Shown here piece by piece: positions 24,976 to 34,673 of a stretch of 64,000 nt of DNA. The DNA is taken from assembly GCA_036136335.1 (NCBI GenBank), contig JAYZQT010000030.1, forward strand, positions 1-64,000, in the 5' to 3' direction. The notes under the pieces are model-generated. The model had not been told where the DNA came from. It saw nothing but the letters and a program-made list of their open reading frames with translations, and searched no databases. A program made the translations under genes and the position numbers. The DNA comes from JAYZQT01 sp036136335 (GTDB lineage Bacteria > Pseudomonadota > Alphaproteobacteria > MPNO01 > UBA830). Position 1 is the first letter of the stretch, and every line of letters starts with the position of its first letter.

Positions 24976-26562
24976 CTATTTCCCGGCAGCACTTTCACCG
25001 GCCAGCACGCGGTCGATCAGGGCAACGCTTTCGTCCTTGCCATAAAGCGCGACGAATGAGCCGAAACGGGGTCCCTGACTCTGGCCCAGAAGAACTTCAT
25101 AAAGTGCCTTGAACCAGTCCCGGAGATTTTCAAACTCGTGGTTCTTGCCGATCTCGTAAACCTTGGTCTGGATGGTTTCGGCATCCACGTCGGCGGGCAG
25201 GTTGGTTAATGACGAAACCAGATCTTTTAATGCAGCCCGCTCCATGTCACTCGGAGCACGATAGGTTTTGTTGGGTTTTACGAAATCCCTGTAATAGGCG
25301 ATCGAATAGCCAACAAGTTTGTTCAGGATGGGCGCGGTCTCTGGCGTCACGTCCGATGCATAGCGGCTGATAAAGCCCCATAGCACGGCAGGTTCTTCGG
25401 TATTGCAGACGCTTGCAAGGTTTAGCAGAAGTCCGAAGGAGACATGGCTTTCAGGTGCGGGTGGTTCGCCATTATGAATGTGCCAGCTCGGGTTTTCCAA
25501 TTGCGCCGCGTCGTCCTGCCCAACATATTTTTTCAAATGCGTCAGATAATCATCGACATGCCGCGGGATGGCATCAAAAAACAGGCGCTTGGCCTTTCTA
25601 GGCGAGTTAAACATGTAAAGTGCGAGACTTTCCGGGGTAGCGTATTCCAGCCAATCCTCTACCGACAGCCCGTTGCCGCGGGACTTTGAAATCTTCTCAC
25701 CGTTTTCATCGAGAAACAGCTCATAGGTAAACCCTTGCGGCGGACGGCCGCCAAGAATCTGACAAATACGGCTCGACAGTCGAACGGAATCAATAAGATC
25801 CTTGCCGGACATTTCGTAATCGACCGACAGCGCTGTCCATCGCATCGCCCAGTCGGCTTTCCATTGCAGCTTGCAGTGGCCACCGGTAACAGGTGTTTCG
25901 ACTAGAGTGCCCTCTTCATTCCTGTAAACTATGGTACCAGCATTCACATTCTGTTCGGTTACTTTGACCTCCAGCACGCGTCCGGTTTTTTCGCAAACGG
26001 GAAGAAATGGACTGTAGGTTGCCTGGCGATCCGGACCCAAGGTCGGCAGGATGGTATCGATTACCGAATCGTAGCGCTGCAACAGCGCAAGCAGGGTATT
26101 GTCAAACAAGCCAGACCTGTAGCATTCGGATGCACTTTTGAAATCGTAGTCAAAACCAAACGCATCGAGAAAAGACCGCAGTCGCGCGTTGTTGTGGGCA
26201 CCAAAACTGTCGTGAGTGCCAAATGGGTCGGGCACGCTGCTCAGCGGTCTTCCAAGATGTTCCATCATCATATCCTGCTTCGGCACGTTTTCAGGTACCT
26301 TTCGCAGCCCGTCCATATCGTCTGAGAAAACAAATAGCCTGGTCGGAATATCGGAAACCGCCTCGAATGCGTGCCGCACCATTGTTGTGCGCACGACCTC
26401 GCCGAACGTGCCGATATGCGGCAGCCCCGATGGTCCGTAACCGGTCTCGAACAGCACGTATCCTTTATCGGGCGTGGTTTCTTCAACACGTTCGACGATT
26501 GTGCGTGCCTCCGCGAACGGCCATGCCTTAGCGGCCGCCCCGAGTGCCTTGTGATCGGCCAA
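24976..26562 (-). CDS. lysS: Lysyl-tRNA synthetase, class I
   Basis: A 528-aa class I (Rossmann-fold) LysRS, the archaeal-type enzyme used by many alphaproteobacteria in place of class II. The HIGH-like motif is PHIGT (residues 48-52) and the KMSKS-like motif KISKS is at 290-294. CEKTGRVLEVKV and WKADWAMRW are typical. It is the last gene of a leftward run after P450 (53-bp gap). Relative to that run it looks like an unrelated housekeeping passenger. Confidence 0.95.
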   Translation of the reverse strand: MADHKALGAAAKAWPFAEARTIVERVEETTPDKGYVLFETGYGPSGLPHIGTFGEVVRTTMVRHAFEAVSDIPTRLFVFSDDMDGLRKVPENVPKQDMMMEHLGRPLSSVPDPFGTHDSFGAHNNARLRSFLDAFGFDYDFKSASECYRSGLFDNTLLALLQRYDSVIDTILPTLGPDRQATYSPFLPVCEKTGRVLEVKVTEQNVNAGTIVYRNEEGTLVETPVTGGHCKLQWKADWAMRWTALSVDYEMSGKDLIDSVRLSSRICQILGGRPPQGFTYELFLDENGEKISKSRGNGLSVEDWLEYATPESLALYMFNSPRKAKRLFFDAIPRHVDDYLTHLKKYVGQDDAAQLENPSWHIHNGEPPAPESHVSFGLLLNLASVCNTEEPAVLWGFISRYASDVTPETAPILNKLVGYSIAYYRDFVKPNKTYRAPSDMERAALKDLVSSLTNLPADVDAETIQTKVYEIGKNHEFENLRDWFKALYEVLLGQSQGPRFGSFVALYGKDESVALIDRVLAGESAAGK

Positions 26563-26615
26563 TTGCGCGATCCTTTTTCATGTTTCAGAGGGGCCGAAAC
26601 CTAAGGGCCGAAACG

Positions 26616-27887
26616 TTAAGCGTCAATCGAAGTCATTTTTTCCGACACTGAGATCGGGTAGTCTATGAATCCACGAAACCGGGCGCGCGGGTGACGGACG
26701 GCCTCGTTGGTCGGTTCGATTGCGCAAAACCGCTGCACGAAGCCCAGCAGTGCAATGCGTGCTTCCATCCGTCCCAGCGACATGCCAGCGCAAGCATGAA
26801 TGCCCGACCCGAAAGAAAGGTGGCGATTGGGTTCTCGACCAATATCCATGATATCGGGATCGGAAAATTCCTCCGGATCACGGTTTGCGGCACCTATACA
26901 GAGCCATATGTAGTCGCCCTTCTTCATTAACACACCACCAACTTCGGCATCGGCCGTGAGCTTGCGATTGTTGAGCTGGACCGAACTTTCTAACCGCAAA
27001 ACTTCCTCGATTGTGGACGCGATAAGATCCGGGTTAGCTCGCAATACCGCCATTTGATCTGGAAATCGCAGCAGTGCGTCAATACCATTGGTTACCGTGT
27101 TTGCCGTGGTCTCATGCCCCGCGTTAAGCAGGAAAATGCAATTGTGCAGCAGTTCCCCCTCAGTCAATGATTTCCCGTCTACGTCCAACCCAACCAGTTT
27201 GGATAGCACCTCGCCCGTATCGCCTGATAGAGGGTTTTTCTCTCGCTCGACGATAAGCCAGCGTAGATGTTCTTTAAAATCGTCTACGGCCTTTGTAGCG
27301 TTATCGCGCTCTACCGGCGACAGATCGGCCTCCAGCCCGCCAAAGATGGCCACCGCCCAGGGTGACAATTTTGGCCTATCTTCCGCTGGAACGCCGAGCA
27401 TGTCGCCAATCAATTCAATCGGCAGCCTCATGGCATAGTCGTGCAACAGGTCAAATGATTCCATTTCCGCGACCTCGTCCAATAACGTGGCGACGACTTT
27501 TTCCACCCGCGGTACCAATGCCCTCAGTGCACGCGGTGTAAATGCCGGGGCGAGGCGTTTTCGTACCCTCGTATGCCGCGGTGGGTCACTGAAAACGAGG
27601 CTGGTTGTATGGTGTTCGTATAGCGACGTTTTGCCCATTGTCCTACGGAAATCGACTGTCTTGTCCGAGGAAAACAGGACGGGATCGTGATAGGCGGCAT
27701 CGAGATCCGCGTAGCGGGTTAGGAACCAGGCCCCTGACAGCATTCTGTGGACCGGCGCATAGCGACGCAGTGCGTGAAAGATGGGATAGGGGTTTTCATA
27801 GAAATTCTGATCCAAGGATGTAATATCGAATGCAGCAGCGGCGGTAGGCCCGGCCTCAACGATCCCGGCATACAGGTTTTCATTCAT
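26616..27887 (-). CDS. Cytochrome P450
   Basis: A 423-aa soluble bacterial P450 monooxygenase. The I-helix motif AGHETT lies at 256-261, ExxR in EEVLR at 295-298, and the heme loop FGSGIHACAG carries the axial Cys366. No membrane anchor. Its start overlaps the GMC oxidoreductase stop by 4 bp (ATGA), so the two are co-translated and may act in sequence (hydroxylation and alcohol oxidation). The CYP family and substrate cannot be assigned by eye. No ferredoxin or reductase gene is adjacent, so electrons must come from elsewhere. Confidence 0.93.
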   Translation of the reverse strand: MNENLYAGIVEAGPTAAAAFDITSLDQNFYENPYPIFHALRRYAPVHRMLSGAWFLTRYADLDAAYHDPVLFSSDKTVDFRRTMGKTSLYEHHTTSLVFSDPPRHTRVRKRLAPAFTPRALRALVPRVEKVVATLLDEVAEMESFDLLHDYAMRLPIELIGDMLGVPAEDRPKLSPWAVAIFGGLEADLSPVERDNATKAVDDFKEHLRWLIVEREKNPLSGDTGEVLSKLVGLDVDGKSLTEGELLHNCIFLLNAGHETTANTVTNGIDALLRFPDQMAVLRANPDLIASTIEEVLRLESSVQLNNRKLTADAEVGGVLMKKGDYIWLCIGAANRDPEEFSDPDIMDIGREPNRHLSFGSGIHACAGMSLGRMEARIALLGFVQRFCAIEPTNEAVRHPRARFRGFIDYPISVSEKMTSIDA

Positions 27888-29506
27888 GCAACGCAGTCTT
27901 CCTTCATCATCTTGGCCGCTTTTTCTGCGATCATGATTGTCGGTGAATTGGTGTTGCCGGATGTGATCGTGGGCATGATAGACGCGTCTGCGATACGCAG
28001 ACCCTGCAGGCCCCTCAAACGCAAGTGATCATCTACCACGGCCAGATCATCCCGACCCATTTTACAGGTTCCTACCGGATGAAAGATCGTAGTCGCAATA
28101 TCCCCGGCCGCCCTGGCCAGATCTTCGTCACTCGCAACCTGCGGGCCGGGCAGATATTCCTCTGGTTCGAATTTTTCCATGGCAGGCGCGGCGACAATCC
28201 TGCGCGTCAGCTTCAGCGCGTTCGCAGCGATCTGGCGATCTGTTTCAGCTGACAAATAGTTGGGGCGGATCGACGGGGCGGTGCGTGCATCGGGGCTAAT
28301 GATGCGAATTTGGCCGCGGCTATCAGGCCGCAGGTTGCACACCGACGCAGTAATGGCCGGGAACGGATGCAGTGGACCACCAAACCTGTCGAGGGACAGT
28401 GGCTGCACATGATATTGCAGATTTGGTGTTTTCAGGTAATCGTCCGACTTCGTGAAAACCCCAAGCTGGCTGGGTGCCATCGTCATTGGTCCACGTTTTA
28501 GGAATAGGTATTCCAGCCCCATCCCTGCCTTGCCGAATAGACTGTTGGCCCTTTCGTTGAGGGTTTTTACATTCTGTACCTTGTAAACTGCGCGAATTTG
28601 CAAGTGATCCTGCAAATTTTCCCCAACCCCCGGTAGTTCATGCACGAGACCTATACCGTGTTCCTTCAAAAGGGCACCGGGACCTATACCAGAGAGCTGC
28701 AAAATTTGTGGCGAGCCGACCGAACCGGACGCAAGCACAACTTCGCGAGCGGCATCCGCATGGGCGTCCACGCCGTCGAGCCAGAAATCCACACCGGTCA
28801 CACGGCCATCCGAAACCGTCAACTTTTTTGCCTGAGCGTGGGTGAGGACTGTCAGGTTTGCCCGGTGTTTTACTGGGTGAAGAAAGGCATTGGCCGCACT
28901 CCAACGGACGCCGCGCTTCTGGTTAACCTGAAAATAGCCAACACCTTCATTGGTACCCTGATTGAAATCACTGGTACTGGAAATGCCTACCTGAACACAG
29001 GCTTCGTGAAACGCATCGAGAATTTCCCATGAAAGACGTTGTTTCTCCACCCGCCATTCGCCGCCCACGCCGTGCAGGTCGCTCTCGCCGCCAAAATAAT
29101 CCTCCGAGTACCGAAATGTGGGTAGTACGTCCTCCCACCCCCAGCCACTGTTACCCATCTGGCGCCACTGATCATAGTCACTGGACTGACCTCGCATATA
29201 GATCATACCGTTGATGGCGGAACAGCCTCCCAGGGTTTTACCCCGCGGATAGGAAAGTGTACGCCCGTTCAGTCCCGGTTCGGGTTCAGTCTGCAAACAC
29301 CAGTCCGTGCGCGGATTACCCATCGTATAGAGGTAACCGACAGGAATTCTGATCCAGATATAATTGTCCTTGCCGCCAGCTTCGAGTAACAGAACGTTCA
29401 CATCCGGGTCAGCGCTCAGCCGGTTCGCCAGAACGCAACCTGCCGTGCCCGCGCCTACGATGACGTAATCGAAGTTATCGATTGTTTTGACGCCAGCTTC
29501 AAGCAT
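27884..29506 (-). CDS. GMC-family flavin alcohol/choline dehydrogenase
   Basis: A 540-aa FAD oxidoreductase. The N-terminal dinucleotide motif is YVIVGAGTAGCVLANRLS. GMC signature 1 is RGKTLGGCSAINGMIYMRG, and signature 2 is GSVGSPQILQLSGIGP. The catalytic His is in TIFHPVGTCKMG, and the C-terminal TSGNTNSPTIMIAEKAA completes the active site. It resembles choline or primary-alcohol dehydrogenases (BetA/AlkJ type) and probably oxidises an alcohol to an aldehyde, passing electrons to the quinone pool. It is coupled to the downstream P450. Confidence 0.92.
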   Translation of the reverse strand: MLEAGVKTIDNFDYVIVGAGTAGCVLANRLSADPDVNVLLLEAGGKDNYIWIRIPVGYLYTMGNPRTDWCLQTEPEPGLNGRTLSYPRGKTLGGCSAINGMIYMRGQSSDYDQWRQMGNSGWGWEDVLPTFRYSEDYFGGESDLHGVGGEWRVEKQRLSWEILDAFHEACVQVGISSTSDFNQGTNEGVGYFQVNQKRGVRWSAANAFLHPVKHRANLTVLTHAQAKKLTVSDGRVTGVDFWLDGVDAHADAAREVVLASGSVGSPQILQLSGIGPGALLKEHGIGLVHELPGVGENLQDHLQIRAVYKVQNVKTLNERANSLFGKAGMGLEYLFLKRGPMTMAPSQLGVFTKSDDYLKTPNLQYHVQPLSLDRFGGPLHPFPAITASVCNLRPDSRGQIRIISPDARTAPSIRPNYLSAETDRQIAANALKLTRRIVAAPAMEKFEPEEYLPGPQVASDEDLARAAGDIATTIFHPVGTCKMGRDDLAVVDDHLRLRGLQGLRIADASIMPTITSGNTNSPTIMIAEKAAKMMKEDCVA

Positions 29507-29603
29507 CGGGGAAGTTCATCTTGATTACCCTTATCGCTACCAGCGACGATTGTAATTCCAGGTTCGGTCTAAACAGTATTGCAGACAATCTCTGGGGAAG
29601 TCA

Positions 29604-30392
29604 TTAGAACGCCGCTATCAGGGCATCAAGTGTCTCATCCGGTTTCTCAAGCATCATCATGTGGCCACAGTTTTTAACGACTACCGTTGTCACGTCGTCG
29701 ATGGCCTCCGCAACCGGCATCGCGGCTCTTAGTGGGGTCATCTGATCTCGATTTCCCGACACGACCAAAGTGGGGCAAACAATCTTTGCCGCAGCAGAAA
29801 CCGCACCCTTGTAGGCGTCGCAGGCATTCATATCCTTGCCCAGCACCCCATCAGCGCTTCGTGCCAGCAACGAACGTCCGCCACCCTGCATCCACAAGCC
29901 AGGTGCGCGATTGAGGCCAAAATGAGCGGGTTTGCCAAAACCCCACGACACAATCATATCCCAGGCCGCAGGATTATCCTCTTTGGCCGCAGACAGAAGA
30001 TCAGGATGCACCGGCATCTCTGCGCCTATGCCAAGTAGAGCAAGCCTTTTAATTCTCTCGCCCGCATCGGCTGTGGCCGCAAGAACCACGAATGAGCCCA
30101 TAGAATGCCCAGCAAGTGAAATGGTTTTTCCCCCGGTTGCCTCTATGACACGGTTTAACCAGGCCCCCATTTCTTCAACAGAACCAAAACCAGGTCCCTC
30201 CGACTTTCCATGCCCCGGCAGATCCAGGGCCATCACTGAATAACCGTGCCACGCAAACCAGCGAGTTTGCATGGCCCAGACGGTATGATCCAACCCTGCG
30301 CCGTGAACGAAGATCACCAGAGGCAAGGTCGGGTCAAACGGTTTCCCACCGGTTGCAGCAAACACCACTTTGCCGTCAATCTTGAGCCTCAT
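29604..30392 (-). CDS. Alpha/beta hydrolase
   Basis: A 262-aa serine hydrolase. The oxyanion segment is VIFVHGAGLDHTVW, the nucleophile elbow AGHSMGSFV, and the C-terminal His is in VVKNCGHMMMLEKPDE. LDLPGHGKSEG is common to the haloperoxidase/epoxide hydrolase/esterase group. It starts in a 4-bp overlap with metY (ATGA) and precedes the GMC gene by 97 bp. The substrate is unknown; coupling to metY may mean it acts on a thioester or ester in sulfur metabolism, but that is speculation. Confidence 0.87.
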   Translation of the reverse strand: MRLKIDGKVVFAATGGKPFDPTLPLVIFVHGAGLDHTVWAMQTRWFAWHGYSVMALDLPGHGKSEGPGFGSVEEMGAWLNRVIEATGGKTISLAGHSMGSFVVLAATADAGERIKRLALLGIGAEMPVHPDLLSAAKEDNPAAWDMIVSWGFGKPAHFGLNRAPGLWMQGGGRSLLARSADGVLGKDMNACDAYKGAVSAAAKIVCPTLVVSGNRDQMTPLRAAMPVAEAIDDVTTVVVKNCGHMMMLEKPDETLDALIAAF

Positions 30393-31708
30393 TTTTCAGA
30401 CGCCTTTACGCGGGTGGCACGCTGGGCGGTTTTGAGCGCCTGATCAAGATCTGTGATCAAATCATCAGCGTCCTCGAGGCCGATGGAAAGACGCACCAGA
30501 TCTTCCCCGATCCCCGCCGTCTTGAGAGATGCCGCGTCCATCTGCTGGTGCGTAGTTGATGCAGGATGAATTACCAATGACTTTGCGTCGCCTACATTGG
30601 CGAGGTGCGAAAACAGATTAAGCCGTTCGATAAATTCGCGACCGGCTTGGCGTCCGCCTTTGATACCGAATGAAAAGATGGCGCCAGGCCCTTTGGGCAA
30701 CAGAACTGCCGCAAGCTCCCTGTCCGGATGCTCGTCCCGTTCCGGCCAGGTCACCCAGTCCACAGCATCGTGGCTACCCAGAAAACTGACTACCCGCCGA
30801 GCATTTGCAACATGCCTTTCCATGCGCACATGGAGTGTCTCGACCCCCTGGAGGATATTAAAGGCGTTGGTGGGACTAAGTGTTGCGCCAAAATCGCGCA
30901 AACCCTCGGCTCTAGCCCGCATAATAAACGCGGCGGGACCAAATTCCTCCGCAAAATTCAGTCCGTGATAACCCTCATAGGGCTCGGTCAGGGTCGGAAA
31001 TTTACCAGACCTTTCCCAGTCAAACCCCCCGGAATCAACTATCACACCAGCGACCGATGTCCCGTGCCCTCCAAGAAATTTGGTGGCTGAATGCATCACA
31101 ATATCGACCCCATACCTGAAGGGCTGACATAAATACGGAGTTGCGAACGTATTGTCGATCATCATCGGAATACCGTGTTTGTGGGCAATCTCTGCGATCC
31201 TCGGCAAATCCATCACTTCAAGACCGGGGTTGCCTAGTGTTTCCCCAAATATCAATCGCGTCTCTGGCCTTATTGCTGCTGCAAATGCGTCCGGTTCCCG
31301 CGGATTAACGAAAGTTGTTGTTATCCCGAAGCGTGGCAGCGTGTGATAGAACATATTGTAGCTGCCACCGTAGATTGAGGAAGAGGATACCAAGTGCCCT
31401 CCCTGCCCCATCAGCGTTACAATTGCGAGGTGCAGCGCCGCCTGCCCTGAAGCGGTCGCCACTGCGCCCAACCCGCCTTCGAGGGCAGCGATACGTTCTT
31501 CAAACACTGCAACAGTGGGATTGGAAATCCGTGAGTAAATGTGGCCCGCACGTTCCAGATTGAATAACGCCGCTGCCTGGTCAGTATCCTGAAAAACATA
31601 TGACGTGGTCTGATAGATCGGTTGTGCGCGAGCGCCGGTAGCAGGGTCCGGTTGCTGGCCCGCATGCAGGCTGAGAGTGTCAAACTTGAAGAGCTTGGGA
31701 TCAATCAT
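30389..31708 (-). CDS. metY: O-acetylhomoserine sulfhydrylase (aminocarboxypropyltransferase)
   Basis: A 439-aa Cys/Met-metabolism PLP enzyme. The opening FDTLSLHAGQQPDPATGARAQP, the insertion-bearing length (vs about 400 aa for MetZ), and the PLP-lysine segment HSATKFLGGHG mark the MetY subgroup. It condenses O-acetylhomoserine with sulfide or methanethiol. A GGGGGA ribosome site lies just before the ATG. The stop is coupled to the alpha/beta hydrolase. A second sulfhydrylase, metZ, sits at 41.2 kb. I see no SAM riboswitch upstream of this gene. Confidence 0.92.
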   Translation of the reverse strand: MIDPKLFKFDTLSLHAGQQPDPATGARAQPIYQTTSYVFQDTDQAAALFNLERAGHIYSRISNPTVAVFEERIAALEGGLGAVATASGQAALHLAIVTLMGQGGHLVSSSSIYGGSYNMFYHTLPRFGITTTFVNPREPDAFAAAIRPETRLIFGETLGNPGLEVMDLPRIAEIAHKHGIPMMIDNTFATPYLCQPFRYGVDIVMHSATKFLGGHGTSVAGVIVDSGGFDWERSGKFPTLTEPYEGYHGLNFAEEFGPAAFIMRARAEGLRDFGATLSPTNAFNILQGVETLHVRMERHVANARRVVSFLGSHDAVDWVTWPERDEHPDRELAAVLLPKGPGAIFSFGIKGGRQAGREFIERLNLFSHLANVGDAKSLVIHPASTTHQQMDAASLKTAGIGEDLVRLSIGLEDADDLITDLDQALKTAQRATRVKASEK

Positions 31709-32060
31709 CGTTCCCCCGTTCCGGGTTGGTTAAGCAGGCCCATTTAGTCGCCATCCATCGCGAGACGCGGCCACAGTTTAATTGGCCAACAGATTATCGA
31801 AAACCCGCCAAGATTATCCCGGTCAATACCGTACTGAACCCCGTGTGCCTGCAGAACTTTGAATGGTTATTAATCAATTTCGGTCCGAATACGCCGCTTG
31901 AAGCGCACCCAAAAATTGGACCCCCTGCTTAATAAAAAAGTGAGGGTAAAACCTTTAAGTGGCTTTTCATAATTTTTTATACCGAACAATCGGGTACAGG
32001 TCTTTACTGTCTGTGCCAAAGCATGCGATTTTTTTACCGGTATAGTTAAGAGGGCTACCT
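31709..32060 (+). other. Divergent intergenic region between metY and an SDR gene
   Basis: No coding frame with family features. The right half is AT-rich. It holds a short dyad TACCGA/TCGGGTA (31980-31996) and an 8-bp palindrome TACCGGTA (32035-32042) immediately before an AGAGGG ribosome site of the SDR gene. These could be regulator sites but are too short to be sure. No riboswitch consensus recognised on either strand. Confidence 0.35.
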
Positions 32061-32825
32061 ATGGAAAAACTCGAAGGCAAAACGGCAATAGTGACAGGCG
32101 CCGCGCAGGGGATAGGCGCTGCCTACGCAAGGGCGCTGGCAAATGAAGGGGCCCAAGTCGCTGTCGTTGACGTGCTTGAATGCGATTCCGCTGTACAGCG
32201 GATTGCCAAAGATTTGCCGGACGCAGAGATCGCGGCCTTCAAATGCGATATAAGCAATGAAAAAGCGACCCTTAGGCTTGTCGACCAAGTGGTCGCAAGG
32301 TTCGGAGGGCTCCACATACTAATTAACAACGCTGCAGTTTTTGGAACACTACAGCCCCAACCGTTTGACCAGATAGACATGGATCTTTGGGACAGGGTGC
32401 AGGCCGTGAACGTCCGTGGCATGCTGTTGATGTGTCGAGCGGTAGTCCGCGTGTTTCGCGACCAGAAGTATGGCAAAATCATCAATATTGGGTCCGATAC
32501 CATTCTAAAAGGCGTTCCCTTCATGTCCCACTACGTGACGTCAAAGGGTGGGGTCTTTGCCTTAACCCGCGTTCTGGCCCGAGAGCTTGGTGACGACAAT
32601 ATCTGTGTAAACACCCTGGCGCCTGGTTTGACGATGAGTGAAGCGGTTATTGACTGGGGCCCCGAAGGTGATCACGACAAGAGCTTGGTCATCGCCTCAC
32701 GTTCCATAAAGCGTGAACAGGTGCCGCAGGACCTGACCGGTACGATGATCTTTCTTTCTTCACCAGAAAGTGACTTTATGACCGGCCAGTATATAGCGGT
32801 AAATGGAGGCGATTGCTTCAGTTGA
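32061..32825 (+). CDS. SDR-family oxidoreductase
   Basis: A 254-aa classical short-chain dehydrogenase. TGAAQGIG (12-19) binds NAD(P), NNA is at 89-91, and Ser145, Tyr158 and Lys162 (YVTSK) form the catalytic set. The acidic VDVLE after beta-2 suggests an NAD(H) preference. An AGAGGG ribosome site precedes the ATG. The GST gene follows 108 bp downstream, then TauD-like and VOC genes, all rightward. The substrate is unknown. Confidence 0.9.
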   Translation: MEKLEGKTAIVTGAAQGIGAAYARALANEGAQVAVVDVLECDSAVQRIAKDLPDAEIAAFKCDISNEKATLRLVDQVVARFGGLHILINNAAVFGTLQPQPFDQIDMDLWDRVQAVNVRGMLLMCRAVVRVFRDQKYGKIINIGSDTILKGVPFMSHYVTSKGGVFALTRVLARELGDDNICVNTLAPGLTMSEAVIDWGPEGDHDKSLVIASRSIKREQVPQDLTGTMIFLSSPESDFMTGQYIAVNGGDCFS

Positions 32826-32933
32826 ACCCGTAATACTTTTTACATGGATGTCAGGCAGAAGGAAGTTGGGGGCAACAATGCGCCCAACCAAAAACCAGGA
32901 CAACCAGAGGAACCACCGCAAAGGAAAAACTGC

Positions 32934-33545
32934 ATGAAACTGTTTTATACAAAAGGTACCTGTTCATTCGCCCCACACATCGCTATGCGGGAACTCGGTA
33001 TTGACCCCGAACTAATCGCCGTAAACCTACGAGAAAAAACCCTTCCGGATGGCTCTGACTTTCTGGCAAAAAATCCGAAGGGTTATGTTCCCTATATCGA
33101 AACCAAAGACGGAATAGGAATAAGTGAATGTGGGGTAATCCTGCAGTACCTCGCAGATCTGGTTCCTGATAAAAACCTTATTTCCGCCGCGGGCACAATC
33201 GAACGCTATAAAGTACAGGATTGGCTCAGCTTCATAGGTTCGGAGTTACACAAGAACCTACCGCCGCTATTTCTTCCAAACATTCCGGAGGAATACCGGC
33301 CGGTGGCACGAGCGCGCCTTGATGTTCGGCTGGATTTCGTTAATGACCAACTTGAAGGCAGAAATTACCTGATGGGCGACCGGTACAGCGTCGCGGATTC
33401 CTACGCCACGGCAATCCTAAACTGGACCAAACCAGCAAAATACGACCTTTCCAGCCTGCAAAATGTTTCAGCGTATTATGATCGGTGTAGCGCTCGGGAC
33501 AGCGTCGCTACTGCCACTGCCGCGGAGACTGCGGATATGCCCTAG
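32934..33545 (+). CDS. Beta-class-like glutathione S-transferase
   Basis: A 203-aa GST. I start it at the ATG at 32934 (MKLFYTKGTC) because an AAAGGA ribosome site lies just upstream and the family begins there; an in-frame ATG 90 bp earlier adds a polar, non-family stretch. Cys10 is the catalytic cysteine position of beta-class enzymes. SFAPHIAMRELGI and NPKGYVPYIETKDG are typical of bacterial beta GSTs. The C-terminal helical domain is complete (YLMGDRYSVADSYA). It probably conjugates or protects against a reactive intermediate produced by neighbouring oxidoreductases. Confidence 0.88.
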   Translation: MKLFYTKGTCSFAPHIAMRELGIDPELIAVNLREKTLPDGSDFLAKNPKGYVPYIETKDGIGISECGVILQYLADLVPDKNLISAAGTIERYKVQDWLSFIGSELHKNLPPLFLPNIPEEYRPVARARLDVRLDFVNDQLEGRNYLMGDRYSVADSYATAILNWTKPAKYDLSSLQNVSAYYDRCSARDSVATATAAETADMP

Positions 33546-33653
33546 TAATTGGTGCCGGGGCGACCAAGGCTAAAGCCACCGCCCCACCAACCCTTATTCC
33601 AATAGGGTACCCAGCACGGTTAAATTTAAGAAGTGAGAGATTGAGGAAATGTT

Positions 33654-34559
33654 ATGCATATTCATCCGACCGGCGCTTTCTCAAACCACACGAAAGATTA
33701 CATACACATCACCGTAACCCCGCTTGGTGCCGCAATGGGCGCCGAAATACAGGGAATAGATATCCGCAATCTAACCAACGACAGCTTCGCGGAGGTAGCG
33801 GACGCCCTCTACAATCACAAAATGATTTTTTTTCGTAATCAGGATATTTCCCATTCCGATCAGGAAAGTTTTACACAGGGTTTTGGGGAGTTTGGCAAAG
33901 ACGCGTATACCCCAGGTGTGGAGGGTCACCCAGAGATTCAGCCCGTACTCAAGGAAGCGGATTCCAAAGCCCACATGATTTTTGGTGGGGCATGGCACAC
34001 AGATTCGCCGTTTTTGCCGCGCCCGCCGGCAATTACAATTTTATTTGGCAAAGATATTCCGCCCTATGGTGGCGACACCATGTGGACCAATACTGCGCTC
34101 GCGTATGCTTTTCTAAGCGACACAATGAAGAAGGTTTTGTCAGAACTGAAAATACATATGTCGGCGCGAACGGTTCTGGAGGAAGTTCGCAAAGGAACCG
34201 AAAAGTTTGGCGAAAAAAGCCTTGGCGGAACACCCTTGAAATTTGATCCAGAGCCGATGATCACCGGCGCGTTCCACCCACTGGTGCGGACCCACCCCGT
34301 TACAGGTGAAAAAGGGTTATATGTCGACGACTCGTATGCCGTTTCCATTGAAGGCATGACGCAAACAGAAGCCGATGCGATGCTGCAGTTTCTGCGCAAC
34401 CACGTAACCCAGCCTGCATTCACCTGCCGCCTTCGATGGGAACCCAATACCCTCGTGATTTGGGATAACCGACTTTGCCTTCACCACGCTTTTAACGACC
34501 ACGAAGGTTTTCGCCGCGAAATGTACCGTACAACGGTACTGGGCGAGGTGCCAAATTAG
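33654..34559 (+). CDS. TauD/TfdA-family 2-oxoglutarate/Fe(II) dioxygenase
   Basis: A 301-aa dioxygenase. The iron-binding facial triad is His115 and Asp117 (WHTD) plus His277 (WDNRLCLHHAF). Arg288 and Arg292 near the C-terminus (RREMYRTTV) would hold 2-oxoglutarate. The opening ITVTPLGAAMGAEIQGID is the usual TauD start. A GAGGAAAT ribosome site precedes the ATG. Substrates of the family include taurine, alkylsulfonates and aryloxyacetates; nothing here decides which. The neighbouring SDR, GST and VOC genes favour a small catabolic module. Confidence 0.92.
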   Translation: MHIHPTGAFSNHTKDYIHITVTPLGAAMGAEIQGIDIRNLTNDSFAEVADALYNHKMIFFRNQDISHSDQESFTQGFGEFGKDAYTPGVEGHPEIQPVLKEADSKAHMIFGGAWHTDSPFLPRPPAITILFGKDIPPYGGDTMWTNTALAYAFLSDTMKKVLSELKIHMSARTVLEEVRKGTEKFGEKSLGGTPLKFDPEPMITGAFHPLVRTHPVTGEKGLYVDDSYAVSIEGMTQTEADAMLQFLRNHVTQPAFTCRLRWEPNTLVIWDNRLCLHHAFNDHEGFRREMYRTTVLGEVPN

Positions 34560-34673
34560 TCCAAACTCATCACATGGGTAGCGCCGAGGGAAGATTGTTC
34601 TCCGGGTGAGATGAGTAGTTTCCCCATCGCCCTTTATTAACGAAACTTACAGCCAGCAAGATGGAGAAACCAA

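Noticed and set aside
31709..31900. SAM riboswitch in front of metY
   Set aside because: I looked for the SAM-II segments (GTGATTTG, CTTGC, GCTAAA in order) on the minus strand and did not find them together.
33549..33600. GC-rich hairpin after the GST gene as a terminator
   Set aside because: GGGGCG/CGCCCC arms can pair, but the loop is long and no T-run follows, so an intrinsic terminator is not supported.
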